From the NCBI RefSeq assembly GCF_018861755.1, contig NZ_JAHLEF010000017.1:1-64000 (forward strand): DNA of 64,000 bases, given 5' to 3'. Source of the stretch: Clostridium sp. CF012 (lineage in GTDB: Bacteria; Bacillota; Clostridia; Clostridiales; Clostridiaceae). The position numbers and the translations under genes were made by a program. Positions within the stretch are counted from its first letter, which is position 1. Every line of letters begins with the position of its first letter. A model generated the notes under the pieces. That model saw only the letters and a program-made list of their open reading frames with translations, was not told the origin of the DNA and searched no databases. Below, one piece after another: positions 25,816 to 34,834 of this stretch.

Positions 25816-28539
25816 TTATAACTTACTATTCGACCTATCTTTAGACGCAGCTACTTCCCTATGGCCTCTCTCTACTTCAGCAAGCATCCTGTCATTTACC
25901 AGTAATAGCTCGCCCTCTTGATCTACAATACGCTTTTCCAAAGCCAATTTTGATTTTCTGAGCTCCGCCTCTTGCTCTTTGGATTTAGTGATATTTACAA
26001 AAGTGACGACCACACCATCGATTTTGCCCTCTAACGTGCGGTAAGGCAGAATGCGCGCGTTAAACCAACTCCCATTGCGAGCCATTACCTGTTTTTCAGC
26101 AGTAATCAGCGTACGTTGCACATTCCTGACATCCTCTGTCAGTTCAGGATAAATAAGATCTGACGCTATATCAGTTATAGGCCTTCCCACGTCACTGGAA
26201 ATCAACCTAGAGACTTCAGTCATTTTGCTTGTGAAGTGCTTAATGAGTAACGTGGCATCTAAAAATAAGGTGGCAATTTCCGTACTGTTCATTAGATTCT
26301 TCATATCGCTTGTGACTTGTGACAGGTTTTCTAACTTGGCCTGTAACTCAAAATTGATTGTCTTTAGCTCTTCATTTGAGGACTGTACTTCTTCCTTGGT
26401 TGTGGTCAGCTCCTCGTTTGTTGATTGGAGTTCTTCGTTGCAGGACTGCAGTTCCTCATTACTGGATTTGAATTCTTCCTGAGATATCTGCATTTCTGCA
26501 CCGGCAACTTGCCACATTTGGCGAGTTTGTAGTAGTTCTCGTTCCAATTCTTCTTCCCGCTTATTACTGGCAGGGATTTGGACCGTTGTGTTTATTGTTT
26601 CACGTACAATAGGTATAGTCACATCGGTGAAAACAATCATTACCATCCCACGCAGTTCCTCCGGCTCTTTGAGCGGATTGACTGTGATATCAACCATATG
26701 AGGTCCTCCCTCGTTTAGAACAACAGCATTCTTGGAAGTAACCGACTCTTTTTGACGAACTGCCTTGTAGAAGGCTTCACTTAGCTTATAGTTTAGTCCT
26801 TCACGGGCCATGGCAAAAACATTCCAATTAACCTTACCGGCAGCCGGTTCCAGGTACTTACCCGTTCGCCCGGTAATGTAGAGGATATCACCTTTCCCGT
26901 TGACGAGCACTGTGGCCGGTGAATAATGTTGCAAAATCAGTTTATCCGCCTGCGACTGCATGTTTTGAACCTCATCCGAAGGTTGGTTCACTTCAGCCTG
27001 ATACGGTGCAAAGGAGTTAGGGAATTCTATAGGCTCCTTCTGAATTAGGGGTCTAAGTCTCTGATAGATTCGCGATTTGAGATCAAGTGGTTTAAAAAGA
27101 TCAGTAAAGTTCCCCACCGACTCTGCACTTCCTAAAAATAAATAGCCGCCACTATTGAGACTGTAATGAAAAAGAGGAATGAGCTTTTTCTGGATTTCTG
27201 GTGTCAAGTATATAAGCAGGTTCCGACAGATTATTATATCGATCTTTGTAAATGGCGGATCCTTAATCATGTTTTGCTGAGCAAAAATGACCATATCACG
27301 AATGTCCTTGATAATCTGATAGCCACGATCCACCTTGACGAAATATTTATTCAAGCGCTGGGCCGACATATCTTTTGCGATATTAAGTGAGAAAATCCCC
27401 TCCCGGGCTTTATCAATAGCTTCACAGTCTAAATCTGTAGCAAAAATCTGAATAGAAAAGTTTTTAAAAGGTTTTAACTTATCCATCACGTCTTTGAAGA
27501 CAATCGCTAAGGAGTAAGCCTCTTCGCCAGTGGAACAGGCAGATATCCAGACTCGAACCGTATCAGTGGGCGACCGCTGCGATAAGAGTTCTGGTATAAC
27601 TTTGTCCTTTAGTAATTCCCACTCCACGGGTTCGCGAAAAAAACTGGTAACACCAATTAAAAACTCCTTAAATAACAATTTCAGTTCCTGAGGATTCCCC
27701 TTCAAAAAATCCATGTAGGTGGCTATATCGTCAATTTGATGGATGCCCATACATCGCTCAATCCTACGTTGTATAGTGTTTCTTTTGTATGAAGAAAAAT
27801 CATGACCTGTATGAGCTCGTAACAGGACTATAATATTGTCGAAGTAACTCATGAGTTTATCTGTATGGCCCTGGTCAGCCTTACCCTTATGCTGCTTGTG
27901 CTCTAGATAGGAAATAATTCTTGAAGGTAGCGTCTCTACGGTGGATATAACGTCTGCGAGTCCTGCCTCAATGGCGCTGCGAGGCATGCTATCAAATTTA
28001 GCTGAGGATGGTTCCTGGATAAAGACACTTCCACCTTTTTCCTTGATTTCTCTAGCGCCTGCTGTACCGTCTGTACCCATTCCTGAGAGTATGACACCAA
28101 TACTCCCCTCCTGTTTATAATTCGCCAGGGAGCAAAAAAAGAAATCTATAGGCAACCGCAGATTGTGGGGCTCAATATATTCAAAAAGGTGTATCACATT
28201 ATTCTTAATAGACATATTCATATTTTGCGGAATTACATAGACACGGTCTGGATGAACAGATATGTTCTCATAGGCCTGTACAACTTTCATACTAGTATCA
28301 TTCTGAAGTAACTCCACCAAAATACCATTACTATTATTCTCCATGTGCTGAACTATAACAAAAGCCAAGCCGCTATTTTCAGGCACATTACAAAGGAAAT
28401 CTGAAAGCGCCTCTAGTCCTCTTGCGGAGGCTCCTATTCCAACGATTGAAAAGTCTGTTTTTGCGGTATCTATTTTGGGAGGACTGCCCTCAGATTTTTT
28501 AGTACTTATGTTTGTTTCAAGGTTCTTATTCTCTTTCAT
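25816..28539 (-). CDS. CheB-CheR-PAS fusion (chemotaxis-type methylesterase/methyltransferase)
   Basis: A 907-residue cytoplasmic protein. The CheB methylesterase domain (about 30-215) has Ser38 (GASARG), His65 (VQHM) and Asp157 (GMGTDG), a complete catalytic triad. The CheR domain (about 235-495) has SACSTGEEAYSLA for SAM and ATDLD, CRNLLIYL. Then come a PAS (about 525-640), a coiled coil of repeated NEELQS/TNEEL units (655-745) and a second PAS of the PAS_10 type (745-855). The kinase part found in many homologues is absent. The gene appears richer in G+C than its neighbours, suggesting acquisition. No CheA or CheW is nearby, but a kinase carrying the same PAS type lies 200 bp upstream. Confidence 0.9.
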   Translation of the reverse strand: MKENKNLETNISTKKSEGSPPKIDTAKTDFSIVGIGASARGLEALSDFLCNVPENSGLAFVIVQHMENNSNGILVELLQNDTSMKVVQAYENISVHPDRVYVIPQNMNMSIKNNVIHLFEYIEPHNLRLPIDFFFCSLANYKQEGSIGVILSGMGTDGTAGAREIKEKGGSVFIQEPSSAKFDSMPRSAIEAGLADVISTVETLPSRIISYLEHKQHKGKADQGHTDKLMSYFDNIIVLLRAHTGHDFSSYKRNTIQRRIERCMGIHQIDDIATYMDFLKGNPQELKLLFKEFLIGVTSFFREPVEWELLKDKVIPELLSQRSPTDTVRVWISACSTGEEAYSLAIVFKDVMDKLKPFKNFSIQIFATDLDCEAIDKAREGIFSLNIAKDMSAQRLNKYFVKVDRGYQIIKDIRDMVIFAQQNMIKDPPFTKIDIIICRNLLIYLTPEIQKKLIPLFHYSLNSGGYLFLGSAESVGNFTDLFKPLDLKSRIYQRLRPLIQKEPIEFPNSFAPYQAEVNQPSDEVQNMQSQADKLILQHYSPATVLVNGKGDILYITGRTGKYLEPAAGKVNWNVFAMAREGLNYKLSEAFYKAVRQKESVTSKNAVVLNEGGPHMVDITVNPLKEPEELRGMVMIVFTDVTIPIVRETINTTVQIPASNKREEELERELLQTRQMWQVAGAEMQISQEEFKSSNEELQSCNEELQSTNEELTTTKEEVQSSNEELKTINFELQAKLENLSQVTSDMKNLMNSTEIATLFLDATLLIKHFTSKMTEVSRLISSDVGRPITDIASDLIYPELTEDVRNVQRTLITAEKQVMARNGSWFNARILPYRTLEGKIDGVVVTFVNITKSKEQEAELRKSKLALEKRIVDQEGELLLVNDRMLAEVERGHREVAASKDRSNSKL

Positions 28540-28661
28540 TATAGACCTCCATTAACAAATTGATGTACACATCGTTTTATCTTCTTATTATAACAAATTA
28601 TTTGTAACTGAGTATAAAGTTTTTAAATCTCCATATTATTCTTTAATCAACTATAACAAAT

Positions 28662-28702
28662 AAAGACTTCATAGGGAAAATAAATCTCCTTCTGAAGTCT
28701 TT
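28662..28702 (-). terminator. Rho-independent terminator
   Basis: A 10-bp stem AAAGACTTCA/TGAAGTCTTT with an interior loop lies after the stop of the histidine kinase gene. The minus-strand continuation is T-rich (TTTATTTGTTAT). Confidence 0.65.
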
Positions 28703-28741
28703 AATATGTAGCCTTGACTATGACTATATATGCGATTCTAT

Positions 28742-30187
28742 CTAATTTAAGGAATAGATATCCGAAAACTCAACATGTATTCTCTCAATTCTTTCTTGTG
28801 ACTCCGCTTCAAATATACTACACATGTCGTCCTCTTTAAGCAGTACTGTTACTGGCAACACAATGATAAACTCCGTTCCTTTGCCGTATTCACTAAATAC
28901 AGAAATTTTACCCATATGTAGCTCCACAAGGGATTTTACAATGGAAAGTCCAATACCACTGCCCTCTTGATTTCGTGTAAGTGACCTATCTACCTGTCTA
29001 AATCTATCAAAAATAATACCTAATTTATCATTTGGAATACCTATGCCTGTGTCCTTTATTGATATTATAATATTTTCTCCTTTATCATACATATTAACTG
29101 TCATACTTCCACCTGGTTTTGTAAACTTTATTGAATTAGAAAGTAAATTTAGTATCACTCTTTCAATTTTTTCTGGATCGCAGGATATTATACACTCCTC
29201 TATATCAGTATCAAAAATCAATTCAATAGATTTAGATTTGATATATTCGGCTACTGACAAAGTAACACTCTCAACAACATTGACGATATTACAATTGGAA
29301 AGCGTTAACTCAAAAAAACCTGCATCAAGTTTTGTAATATCAATCATATTATTAACCAGGCGTAATTGTCTGTAACAATTCTGTTTCATTATGTTAATAT
29401 ACTTTTTAAATCTTCTTTCTTTCTCATTACCCTCATTTCCACTTGTAAATGTATCCAGAAGCTGCAAGGAACATAAAATTACATTTAGGGGCGTTTTCAG
29501 TTCATGAGAAAGGTTAGTGAAAAACTCCGTCTTCAAAGTTTCTGATAATATTGTTTCATTTAATAATTTCTTGTTTGTTATATCCACAAGAGATAAGACG
29601 ACTCCTTTAATTAAATCCTCAACTGTACTGTATGGCGCGCATTTCAATAAATACCAGCTTCCATTTTTACTTTGAATTTCCTTTTCAGAGGGAATATGAC
29701 TGCTTAATACTTCTCTTGCACTCATATTTAAGTCATCATTGATCAAATTACTTACTATGTGATGTATTGGACGCCCAATATCTTGGGACTTAAGGTTTAT
29801 CTCTTTAGTAATGCTCGGTGTAAATTTTCTTATGCAAAGATTTTCATCAAGAAAAATAGTCCCAATATCTGTACTGTTTAAATAGTTTGTCATATCATTA
29901 TATAGCTCAGCCAATTCTTGATTCTTATATTCATACCGAGCATTGACTTTTAGTAATTCATCATTTAAGGCTTGAAATTCTTCATTTGTACTCAGTAGTT
30001 CTTCATTGTAAGCAAAATGTTCCTCATTTGATGTTTGGAGGCATTCCTTGGTATACTGTAATTCCTTTTCAAGTTGTGTAATTCTTTCATTTAACTTTTT
30101 TTCTAAATCATATTCCCCTATATTTTCATTTTTATCAACATTATCATTACTATAATGCAAACTTATACTTGGCATTACATTTTTCAT
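28742..30187 (-). CDS. Soluble PAS histidine kinase related to the CheB-CheR fusion
   Basis: A 481-residue kinase with no membrane segment. An N-terminal coiled coil with the NEEL/TNEEF repeat and a PAS_10-type domain (about 85-205, with DIGTIFLDENL and GRPIHHIVSNL) closely parallel residues 690-855 of the neighbouring CheB-CheR protein. HisKA has His228 (LSHELKTP), and the ATPase has NLLSNSIKF, DTGIGIP and GSGIGLSIV. All catalytic motifs are present. It has no receiver domain or adjacent response regulator. The common hybrid version of this family joins CheB, CheR, PAS and kinase in one chain, so these two genes may be a split form working together. Confidence 0.87.
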   Translation of the reverse strand: MKNVMPSISLHYSNDNVDKNENIGEYDLEKKLNERITQLEKELQYTKECLQTSNEEHFAYNEELLSTNEEFQALNDELLKVNARYEYKNQELAELYNDMTNYLNSTDIGTIFLDENLCIRKFTPSITKEINLKSQDIGRPIHHIVSNLINDDLNMSAREVLSSHIPSEKEIQSKNGSWYLLKCAPYSTVEDLIKGVVLSLVDITNKKLLNETILSETLKTEFFTNLSHELKTPLNVILCSLQLLDTFTSGNEGNEKERRFKKYINIMKQNCYRQLRLVNNMIDITKLDAGFFELTLSNCNIVNVVESVTLSVAEYIKSKSIELIFDTDIEECIISCDPEKIERVILNLLSNSIKFTKPGGSMTVNMYDKGENIIISIKDTGIGIPNDKLGIIFDRFRQVDRSLTRNQEGSGIGLSIVKSLVELHMGKISVFSEYGKGTEFIIVLPVTVLLKEDDMCSIFEAESQERIERIHVEFSDIYSLN

Positions 30188-30460
30188 AATGCATATCTCC
30201 TTTTGTTTAAATATTTAAATATCGGCTTAATAATAAATAATATTAATAATTGCATCACTCTATCTTATCTTTAATACAGTTATACTTCTACAAATACCCA
30301 TAAATTACCTTTAATTACAGTGTGTTTAGAGCTATAATTCATTCGCAACTTTCGTCAAACTCTGCATATATATAAATTAATAAAGACATGAGGATAAATG
30401 TGGCTTAACTCTCAAATTATATGATATACTTCTATGTAAAAGAGTTACAAGGGGGATAAC

Positions 30461-31609
30461 ATGCTTAAAATATTTAGAATTAATAAAAAGTTACTTAAAC
30501 ACTTAGATTTTGGCATAATAATTATTTGTATAATTATTATGCTATTTGGTTCGTTAAATATATTAAGTGCAACTCAATATATTTATAGAGGTAATAATAT
30601 TGTTAGTACCACTATAAATTTTCATTTTCTTAAGATGCATTTGTTATGGCTTATGGTAGGACTATTTGTAATGTATTTAATACTTCTTATAGATTACAAA
30701 GTTATACAAGGTTATGCAAATATAATATATTGGTGCGGAATATTCCTACTTCTACTTAATGCACTATTTCCAGTCAAGGTTAATGGAGCAGAGTCCTGGT
30801 TAAAGCTCGGACCCTTACCACAATTTCAACCCTCAGAATTTGTAAAGATTGCATTGATAATTATGATTGCTAAACAATTAGATGAAATGGAAGGCAATAT
30901 AAATAATATTAAAAACTTTCTTATACTTTCCGTTTATTCAATTATCCCAGTGATTTTTTTACTAAAACAGCCTGATATGGGAATGACTATGTTTTTATTC
31001 TTCATCCTTCTAGGCATGTTTTTTATTGCTGGGCTAAATTCCAAAGCTATTGTTGGTGGCCTAATAGGAGTATCTGCTGCTATAGCATTAGTTTGGAATT
31101 CAGGGTTAATAAGAATTTATCAAAAGAACAGATTGATATCTTTTTTATATCCAGATTTAGATCCACTAGGTACTGGTCTTCAACTTACCATGGCTCAAAT
31201 TGGAATAGGCAAGGGTGGAATTTTTGGTACTGGTTTTTTAAAAGGCTCCTGGGCGGCAGTGGGAAGCACCCCTGAATCCAGCACAGATTGTATTTTTTCA
31301 GTGCTTGGAGAAGAGTGGGGGCTCGTTGGTGCAATTTTTCTTTTAACTTTGTATGGATTATTAATTTATAGGTTAATTAAAATTGCTAAAGATTCTAAGG
31401 ATATATTTGGTACAATGTTAACCGCAGGTATTATATCTATGTTCTTGTTTTCTATTTTGCAGAATATAGGTATGAATATAGGTATTATGCCTATTACAGG
31501 ACTTACTCTTCCTTTTATGAGTTATGGAGGAAGTTCAATAATTACAACATTCATATGTATTGGTCTTGTTTTAAATGTAGGCATGAGGAGAAAGAAATTC
31601 AACTTTTAG
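30461..31609 (+). CDS. rodA: RodA/FtsW-type peptidoglycan glycosyltransferase
   Basis: A 382-residue SEDS protein with about ten membrane helices, polymerising lipid II into glycan strands during cell elongation. SEDS motifs are present: GAESWLKLGPLPQFQPSEFVKIA, KQPDMGMTMFL with the acidic residue, GTGFLKGSW, FSVLGEEWGLVGA and TGLTLPFMSYGGSS near the C-terminus. The start follows AAGGGGGAT. It is a single-gene unit bounded by a strong terminator. RodA is favoured over FtsW/SpoVE by length and the lack of a division cluster; that choice is moderate. Confidence 0.9.
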   Translation: MLKIFRINKKLLKHLDFGIIIICIIIMLFGSLNILSATQYIYRGNNIVSTTINFHFLKMHLLWLMVGLFVMYLILLIDYKVIQGYANIIYWCGIFLLLLNALFPVKVNGAESWLKLGPLPQFQPSEFVKIALIIMIAKQLDEMEGNINNIKNFLILSVYSIIPVIFLLKQPDMGMTMFLFFILLGMFFIAGLNSKAIVGGLIGVSAAIALVWNSGLIRIYQKNRLISFLYPDLDPLGTGLQLTMAQIGIGKGGIFGTGFLKGSWAAVGSTPESSTDCIFSVLGEEWGLVGAIFLLTLYGLLIYRLIKIAKDSKDIFGTMLTAGIISMFLFSILQNIGMNIGIMPITGLTLPFMSYGGSSIITTFICIGLVLNVGMRRKKFNF

Positions 31610-31622
31610 AAGTAGAATTATG

Positions 31623-31656
31623 AAAAGCTATGAGATAATTATCTCATAGCTTTTTT
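31623..31656 (+). terminator. Rho-independent terminator
   Basis: A nearly loopless palindrome centred at 31638 (AGCTATGAGATAAT and its complement) followed by TTTTTT, 14 bp after the rodA stop. The A run on the other side also lets it stop minus-strand transcription. Confidence 0.92.
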
Positions 31657-31707
31657 GGCTTAAATTTTTATAGTATGTTATTAATTAAGCTGCTTTGACC
31701 ACAAAAT

Positions 31708-32316
31708 TCATTTATAATTATTAACTGATATATCAATAGATTGATAGTTTTTATTTATGCGGTGCTTAATTTCAAACTCTTTAGACTCTCCAGGCTGTAT
31801 CTTTCGATCCCACTTAGTAAAATCGGAATCTAAAACACTATTTAAATCTTTATATTTTACATTAACCTCAAAATAATTTATTGCTTTTTTTCCTATATTT
31901 TTAACACTACCCCGCACGTATGTATACTTATCTTCAGTTACCCATGTCCACCCATCAATAATTGCTAATTCTTTTGAATGAATACCCTTGCGAAACTTTC
32001 TCATTAACTTATATAACACTTTTATCTTTTTATATAATTCAATATTTTTCAAATGAATATATGCTAAAAATCTCTTCATTAACTTATGTAACTCTTTTGC
32101 CTTTTTAGATAATTGAATTTTGCTTGAATGAATAAATTTAAAAAATTTATTCATTAATTTATGCGACACTTTTATCTTTTTAGGCAATTCAATCTTCATT
32201 GTTAATTGTTGGTTTTCAATTGAATATGCATCACTATTGAATCTCAGGTCTTGTCCACACTTACTGCAAAATAAAGTTCCCTCGGGTAATTCACCCCCAC
32301 AATTTCTACACTTCAT
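31708..32316 (-). CDS. Zinc-ribbon protein with three 25-residue repeats and FxLYD-like domain
   Basis: A 202-residue protein. Residues 3-20 form a zinc ribbon with two CxxC pairs (CRNCGG, CSKCGQ). Residues about 43-117 are three consecutive repeats of exactly 25 residues, each of the form KK-x-K-x3-KLM-x-(K/R)F-x3-IH, strongly basic and helical. The C-terminal 85 residues resemble an FxLYD domain (WTWVTEDKYTYVRGSVKNIG, IQPGESKEFEI), a beta fold found in extracytoplasmic proteins. No membrane segment is present. Function unknown; the basic repeats could contact nucleic acid or membrane. Confidence 0.7.
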   Translation of the reverse strand: MKCRNCGGELPEGTLFCSKCGQDLRFNSDAYSIENQQLTMKIELPKKIKVSHKLMNKFFKFIHSSKIQLSKKAKELHKLMKRFLAYIHLKNIELYKKIKVLYKLMRKFRKGIHSKELAIIDGWTWVTEDKYTYVRGSVKNIGKKAINYFEVNVKYKDLNSVLDSDFTKWDRKIQPGESKEFEIKHRINKNYQSIDISVNNYK

Positions 32317-32387
32317 ATTTTAATCCTCCATTTTATCTTATGTATTATTACTGCTTCCAGTTGTAGTATAGTCCATCTTATAACATT

Positions 32388-32465
32388 TCACAATATTTCA
32401 GCTTGTCCCCCGGCGTTTTTACCTAAGGATCCAACGCAACTATTATTACCCTCATCTTCCAGGTG
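32388..32465 (-). other. Short coding-like fragment
   Basis: Between two stops, a 25-codon minus-strand frame reads GNNSCVGSLGKNAGGQAEIL then TGA. It has no start codon or ribosome binding site, and the local base composition is richer in G+C than the flanks. It may be the tail of a lost gene; I do not recognise it. Confidence 0.25.
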
Positions 32466-32527
32466 TTAAAAAATAAAAGTTCCCAAACACTGCTTTTATA
32501 CAGTAATTAGAACTGAGTATTATAAAT

Positions 32528-32563
32528 AAAAAATAGATCAATATTTTTATTGACCTATTTTTT
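32528..32563. terminator. Bidirectional terminator
   Basis: Hairpin AAAAAATAG-A-TCAATA / TATTGA-C-CTATTTTTT with one mismatch and a TTTT loop, T-rich on both strands. It lies after the broken Mop gene. Confidence 0.7.
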
Positions 32564-32616
32564 AATTTAAAACAATATATAATTTTTGACAATAGTTAAA
32601 CAATCTAATATATATG

Positions 32617-32835
32617 TTACTTTACAAAAATTACATTTATTGCTTTAATCAAAGCCTCAACTTTATCTCCTTGCTTAAATCCAGCATCTTCTAAACTTTC
32701 TCTCGTCATCACGGACGTAACTACTGGTGAATTATTTCATCCATCCACGGTCATTTTAATTTGCGCCATTAATTGATCAGTTTTAATTTCTTCAATTCGT
32801 CCAAAAAATTTATTTCTTACACCAACTTCTATTAT
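32617..32835 (-). pseudogene. Mop/TOBE molybdate-binding protein, broken
   Basis: A 72-codon minus-strand frame reads GVRNKFFGRIEEI, AQIKMTVDG, then TGA (codon 33), then NNSPVVTSVMTRESLEDAGF and GDKVEALIKA. This is a molybdopterin/molybdate-binding Mop (TOBE) protein of normal length in which the usual glycine-rich VDGGN segment is interrupted by TGA. A GGAGG box is present but the codon at the right spacing is ATA, not ATG, so the start seems lost too. Two independent lesions favour a pseudogene over a selenocysteine read-through. Confidence 0.75.
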
Positions 32836-32942
32836 AAACACCTCCACTAAATAAGATATTATGAGTATTGCCCATATGGTAACTCTTATACATATTCATT
32901 TAATGTTTGTCTTTCACTCTTTAAAATTATTTTCAATATTAC

Positions 32943-34646
32943 TTAAACTTTGAATTTTTTCGTTAGATCTTGCATCTTAATAGCCATCTCTCTTAGTATA
33001 TCGGAAGAAGCATTAACCTCTTCGATTGTTGCTGATTGTTCTTCCATAGATGCTGAGTTGTTGATGCTCGTTTCTGACAGTTCAACAGAATGTTTCTTTA
33101 AATTAGTCATACTTTTTAACAAATCATCCATTTTAGAAACTATTAAATTTATATTGCTATTCACTTGATTTATAGTGTAATTAACTTTCTTATTTGATGA
33201 TTCAATAACAGAAAAAGCATTGTTAACATCACTTGAAACTTCTTTATTTTGTTCCAATTCTAAAAGTCCTAATTTTGCTTTAGTATTGATTCCTTCTGTA
33301 TCCTTTTTTATATATGCAAGTATATTGTTAATCTCTTTTACTGCACTATCAGATTGTTGTGATAACTTTCCAATTTCCCCAGCTACGACTGCAAATCCTC
33401 TACCATGTTCCCCTGCTCTTGCAGCCTCTATTGATGCATTTAGTGAAAGAAGACTTGTTTGTTTTGATATTCCTGTTATCAAACTTAATATATTCGTTAT
33501 CTCAGAATTTCTTTTATTTAATGTTTCTGCTTGCTCATGGAAATCTGAAATTATTGTATTTATTTTTGATAATTGTTGCATCATATTCTCCATGTTGTTT
33601 TTGCCCTTCATACAATTATCTATTGTCTCATTAGATTCTTCTTGCATTTGTTTTGCACTTGTTAAAATATCTTGCATTTCATTATTGGAATTCTCTATTT
33701 TAATTAGAGCTGAATCAACCAATTCACATTGTTTACTAGATATTTGACTAGACATAACTATGGATTGAACTATCTCCTCATTTACTCTACTACTTTCATC
33801 CATACTTATTGCTAATTGATTAGATGATTCAGATATTTGTATACTATTTTCTTGGACATCTTTAACAATTCCTTTGAGAGAGTTTTTCATATTAATAAAA
33901 GAATATCCCAAATCTTCTACTTCATCTTTAGAGTTAAAGTTTAAATCAGGTATATTTAAATTTCCATTTGATATTTGTTTAGCAAAATCATTTAGTTGAT
34001 TTAGTTGTTTTGTTATCTTTTTACTAAATCGAGTAGCGAGTAATATAGCAAACACAGATATTCCTATAATGGTTGCAATTAATAATATAAGCGTTATTTT
34101 ATATATTTTTTGTATGTTTCCATCTAAAATTTGCATATACTCCGATTCATCTACTAAAATATTTCCAATACTAATAGTGGCAAAATCTTGTTTCTTTTGC
34201 ATAGTAGCATACACCTCAATAGCCTCTAGAGCACCATGAGTAGTGCCTAATTTAGAAAAGGCCGAGATACTATCCTTATTAATAGTATCTAATATATTTT
34301 TTAATCCCTCATATTCACTTTTGCTTTTGTCATAAATAATGGTTTTGTCCAACCTTGAAAATATGATTTGAATTTCATCCCATTTTTTGTTGTATTCCTT
34401 ATTATCTAATTTGCCGTCACTTCTAATTACAGAATTATATATATTTACTAATTCCGCAGTTTTCACCTTAACTTGGCCTTCTAAGGCAATATTACTTATA
34501 ATACTTTTATATTGATTAATTACTCTTAAATTCATTACAACAGAAATAGCATTTATTATCACCATACATGACAAAAGCACTACAAAAGATTTAATTAAAC
34601 GTTTACTAATAGATGTATTCTTCTTTTTATAAAGTTTGCCCTTCAT
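32943..34646 (-). CDS. Methyl-accepting chemotaxis protein
   Basis: A 567-residue chemoreceptor with helices at about 17-37 and 187-207, a roughly 150-residue helical extracytoplasmic region of the four-helix-bundle type, a HAMP linker (208-262) and the signalling domain. The hairpin tip is [36 protein letters not shown]. No C-terminal CheR-docking pentapeptide is present. The ligand is unknown. No other che gene is adjacent, although the CheB-CheR fusion lies 4.4 kb downstream on the same strand. Confidence 0.93.
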   Translation of the reverse strand: MKGKLYKKKNTSISKRLIKSFVVLLSCMVIINAISVVMNLRVINQYKSIISNIALEGQVKVKTAELVNIYNSVIRSDGKLDNKEYNKKWDEIQIIFSRLDKTIIYDKSKSEYEGLKNILDTINKDSISAFSKLGTTHGALEAIEVYATMQKKQDFATISIGNILVDESEYMQILDGNIQKIYKITLILLIATIIGISVFAILLATRFSKKITKQLNQLNDFAKQISNGNLNIPDLNFNSKDEVEDLGYSFINMKNSLKGIVKDVQENSIQISESSNQLAISMDESSRVNEEIVQSIVMSSQISSKQCELVDSALIKIENSNNEMQDILTSAKQMQEESNETIDNCMKGKNNMENMMQQLSKINTIISDFHEQAETLNKRNSEITNILSLITGISKQTSLLSLNASIEAARAGEHGRGFAVVAGEIGKLSQQSDSAVKEINNILAYIKKDTEGINTKAKLGLLELEQNKEVSSDVNNAFSVIESSNKKVNYTINQVNSNINLIVSKMDDLLKSMTNLKKHSVELSETSINNSASMEEQSATIEEVNASSDILREMAIKMQDLTKKFKV

Positions 34647-34795
34647 GTCATCCCATCCTTTGTTTCTCTTTATTTTACATTTTTAGTACAACTTACTTAA
34701 TACCAATTCTATATTAATCTCTTTTTCCCTCTATTTTTTAAAATTATTTATATATATTTTCGGACATGCTCCTCGCCGCTTAGATTAAAGCATAA

Positions 34796-34830
34796 AATAA
34801 CTCCAGCAAGCCTAGACTGCTAGAGTTATT
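34796..34830 (-). terminator. Terminator after multicopper oxidase
   Basis: A 13-bp stem AATAACTC-AGCA / TGCT-GAGTTATT with one mismatch and a 9-nt loop, starting four bases after the stop. On the minus strand it is followed by TTTTATG, a short T stretch. Confidence 0.7.
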
Positions 34831-34834
34831 ATTC

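Noticed and set aside
32737-32739. TGA as a selenocysteine codon in the Mop gene
   Set aside because: The start codon is also lost and the nearby hairpin has only four base pairs; nonsense mutation is simpler. Kept only as an alternative to test.
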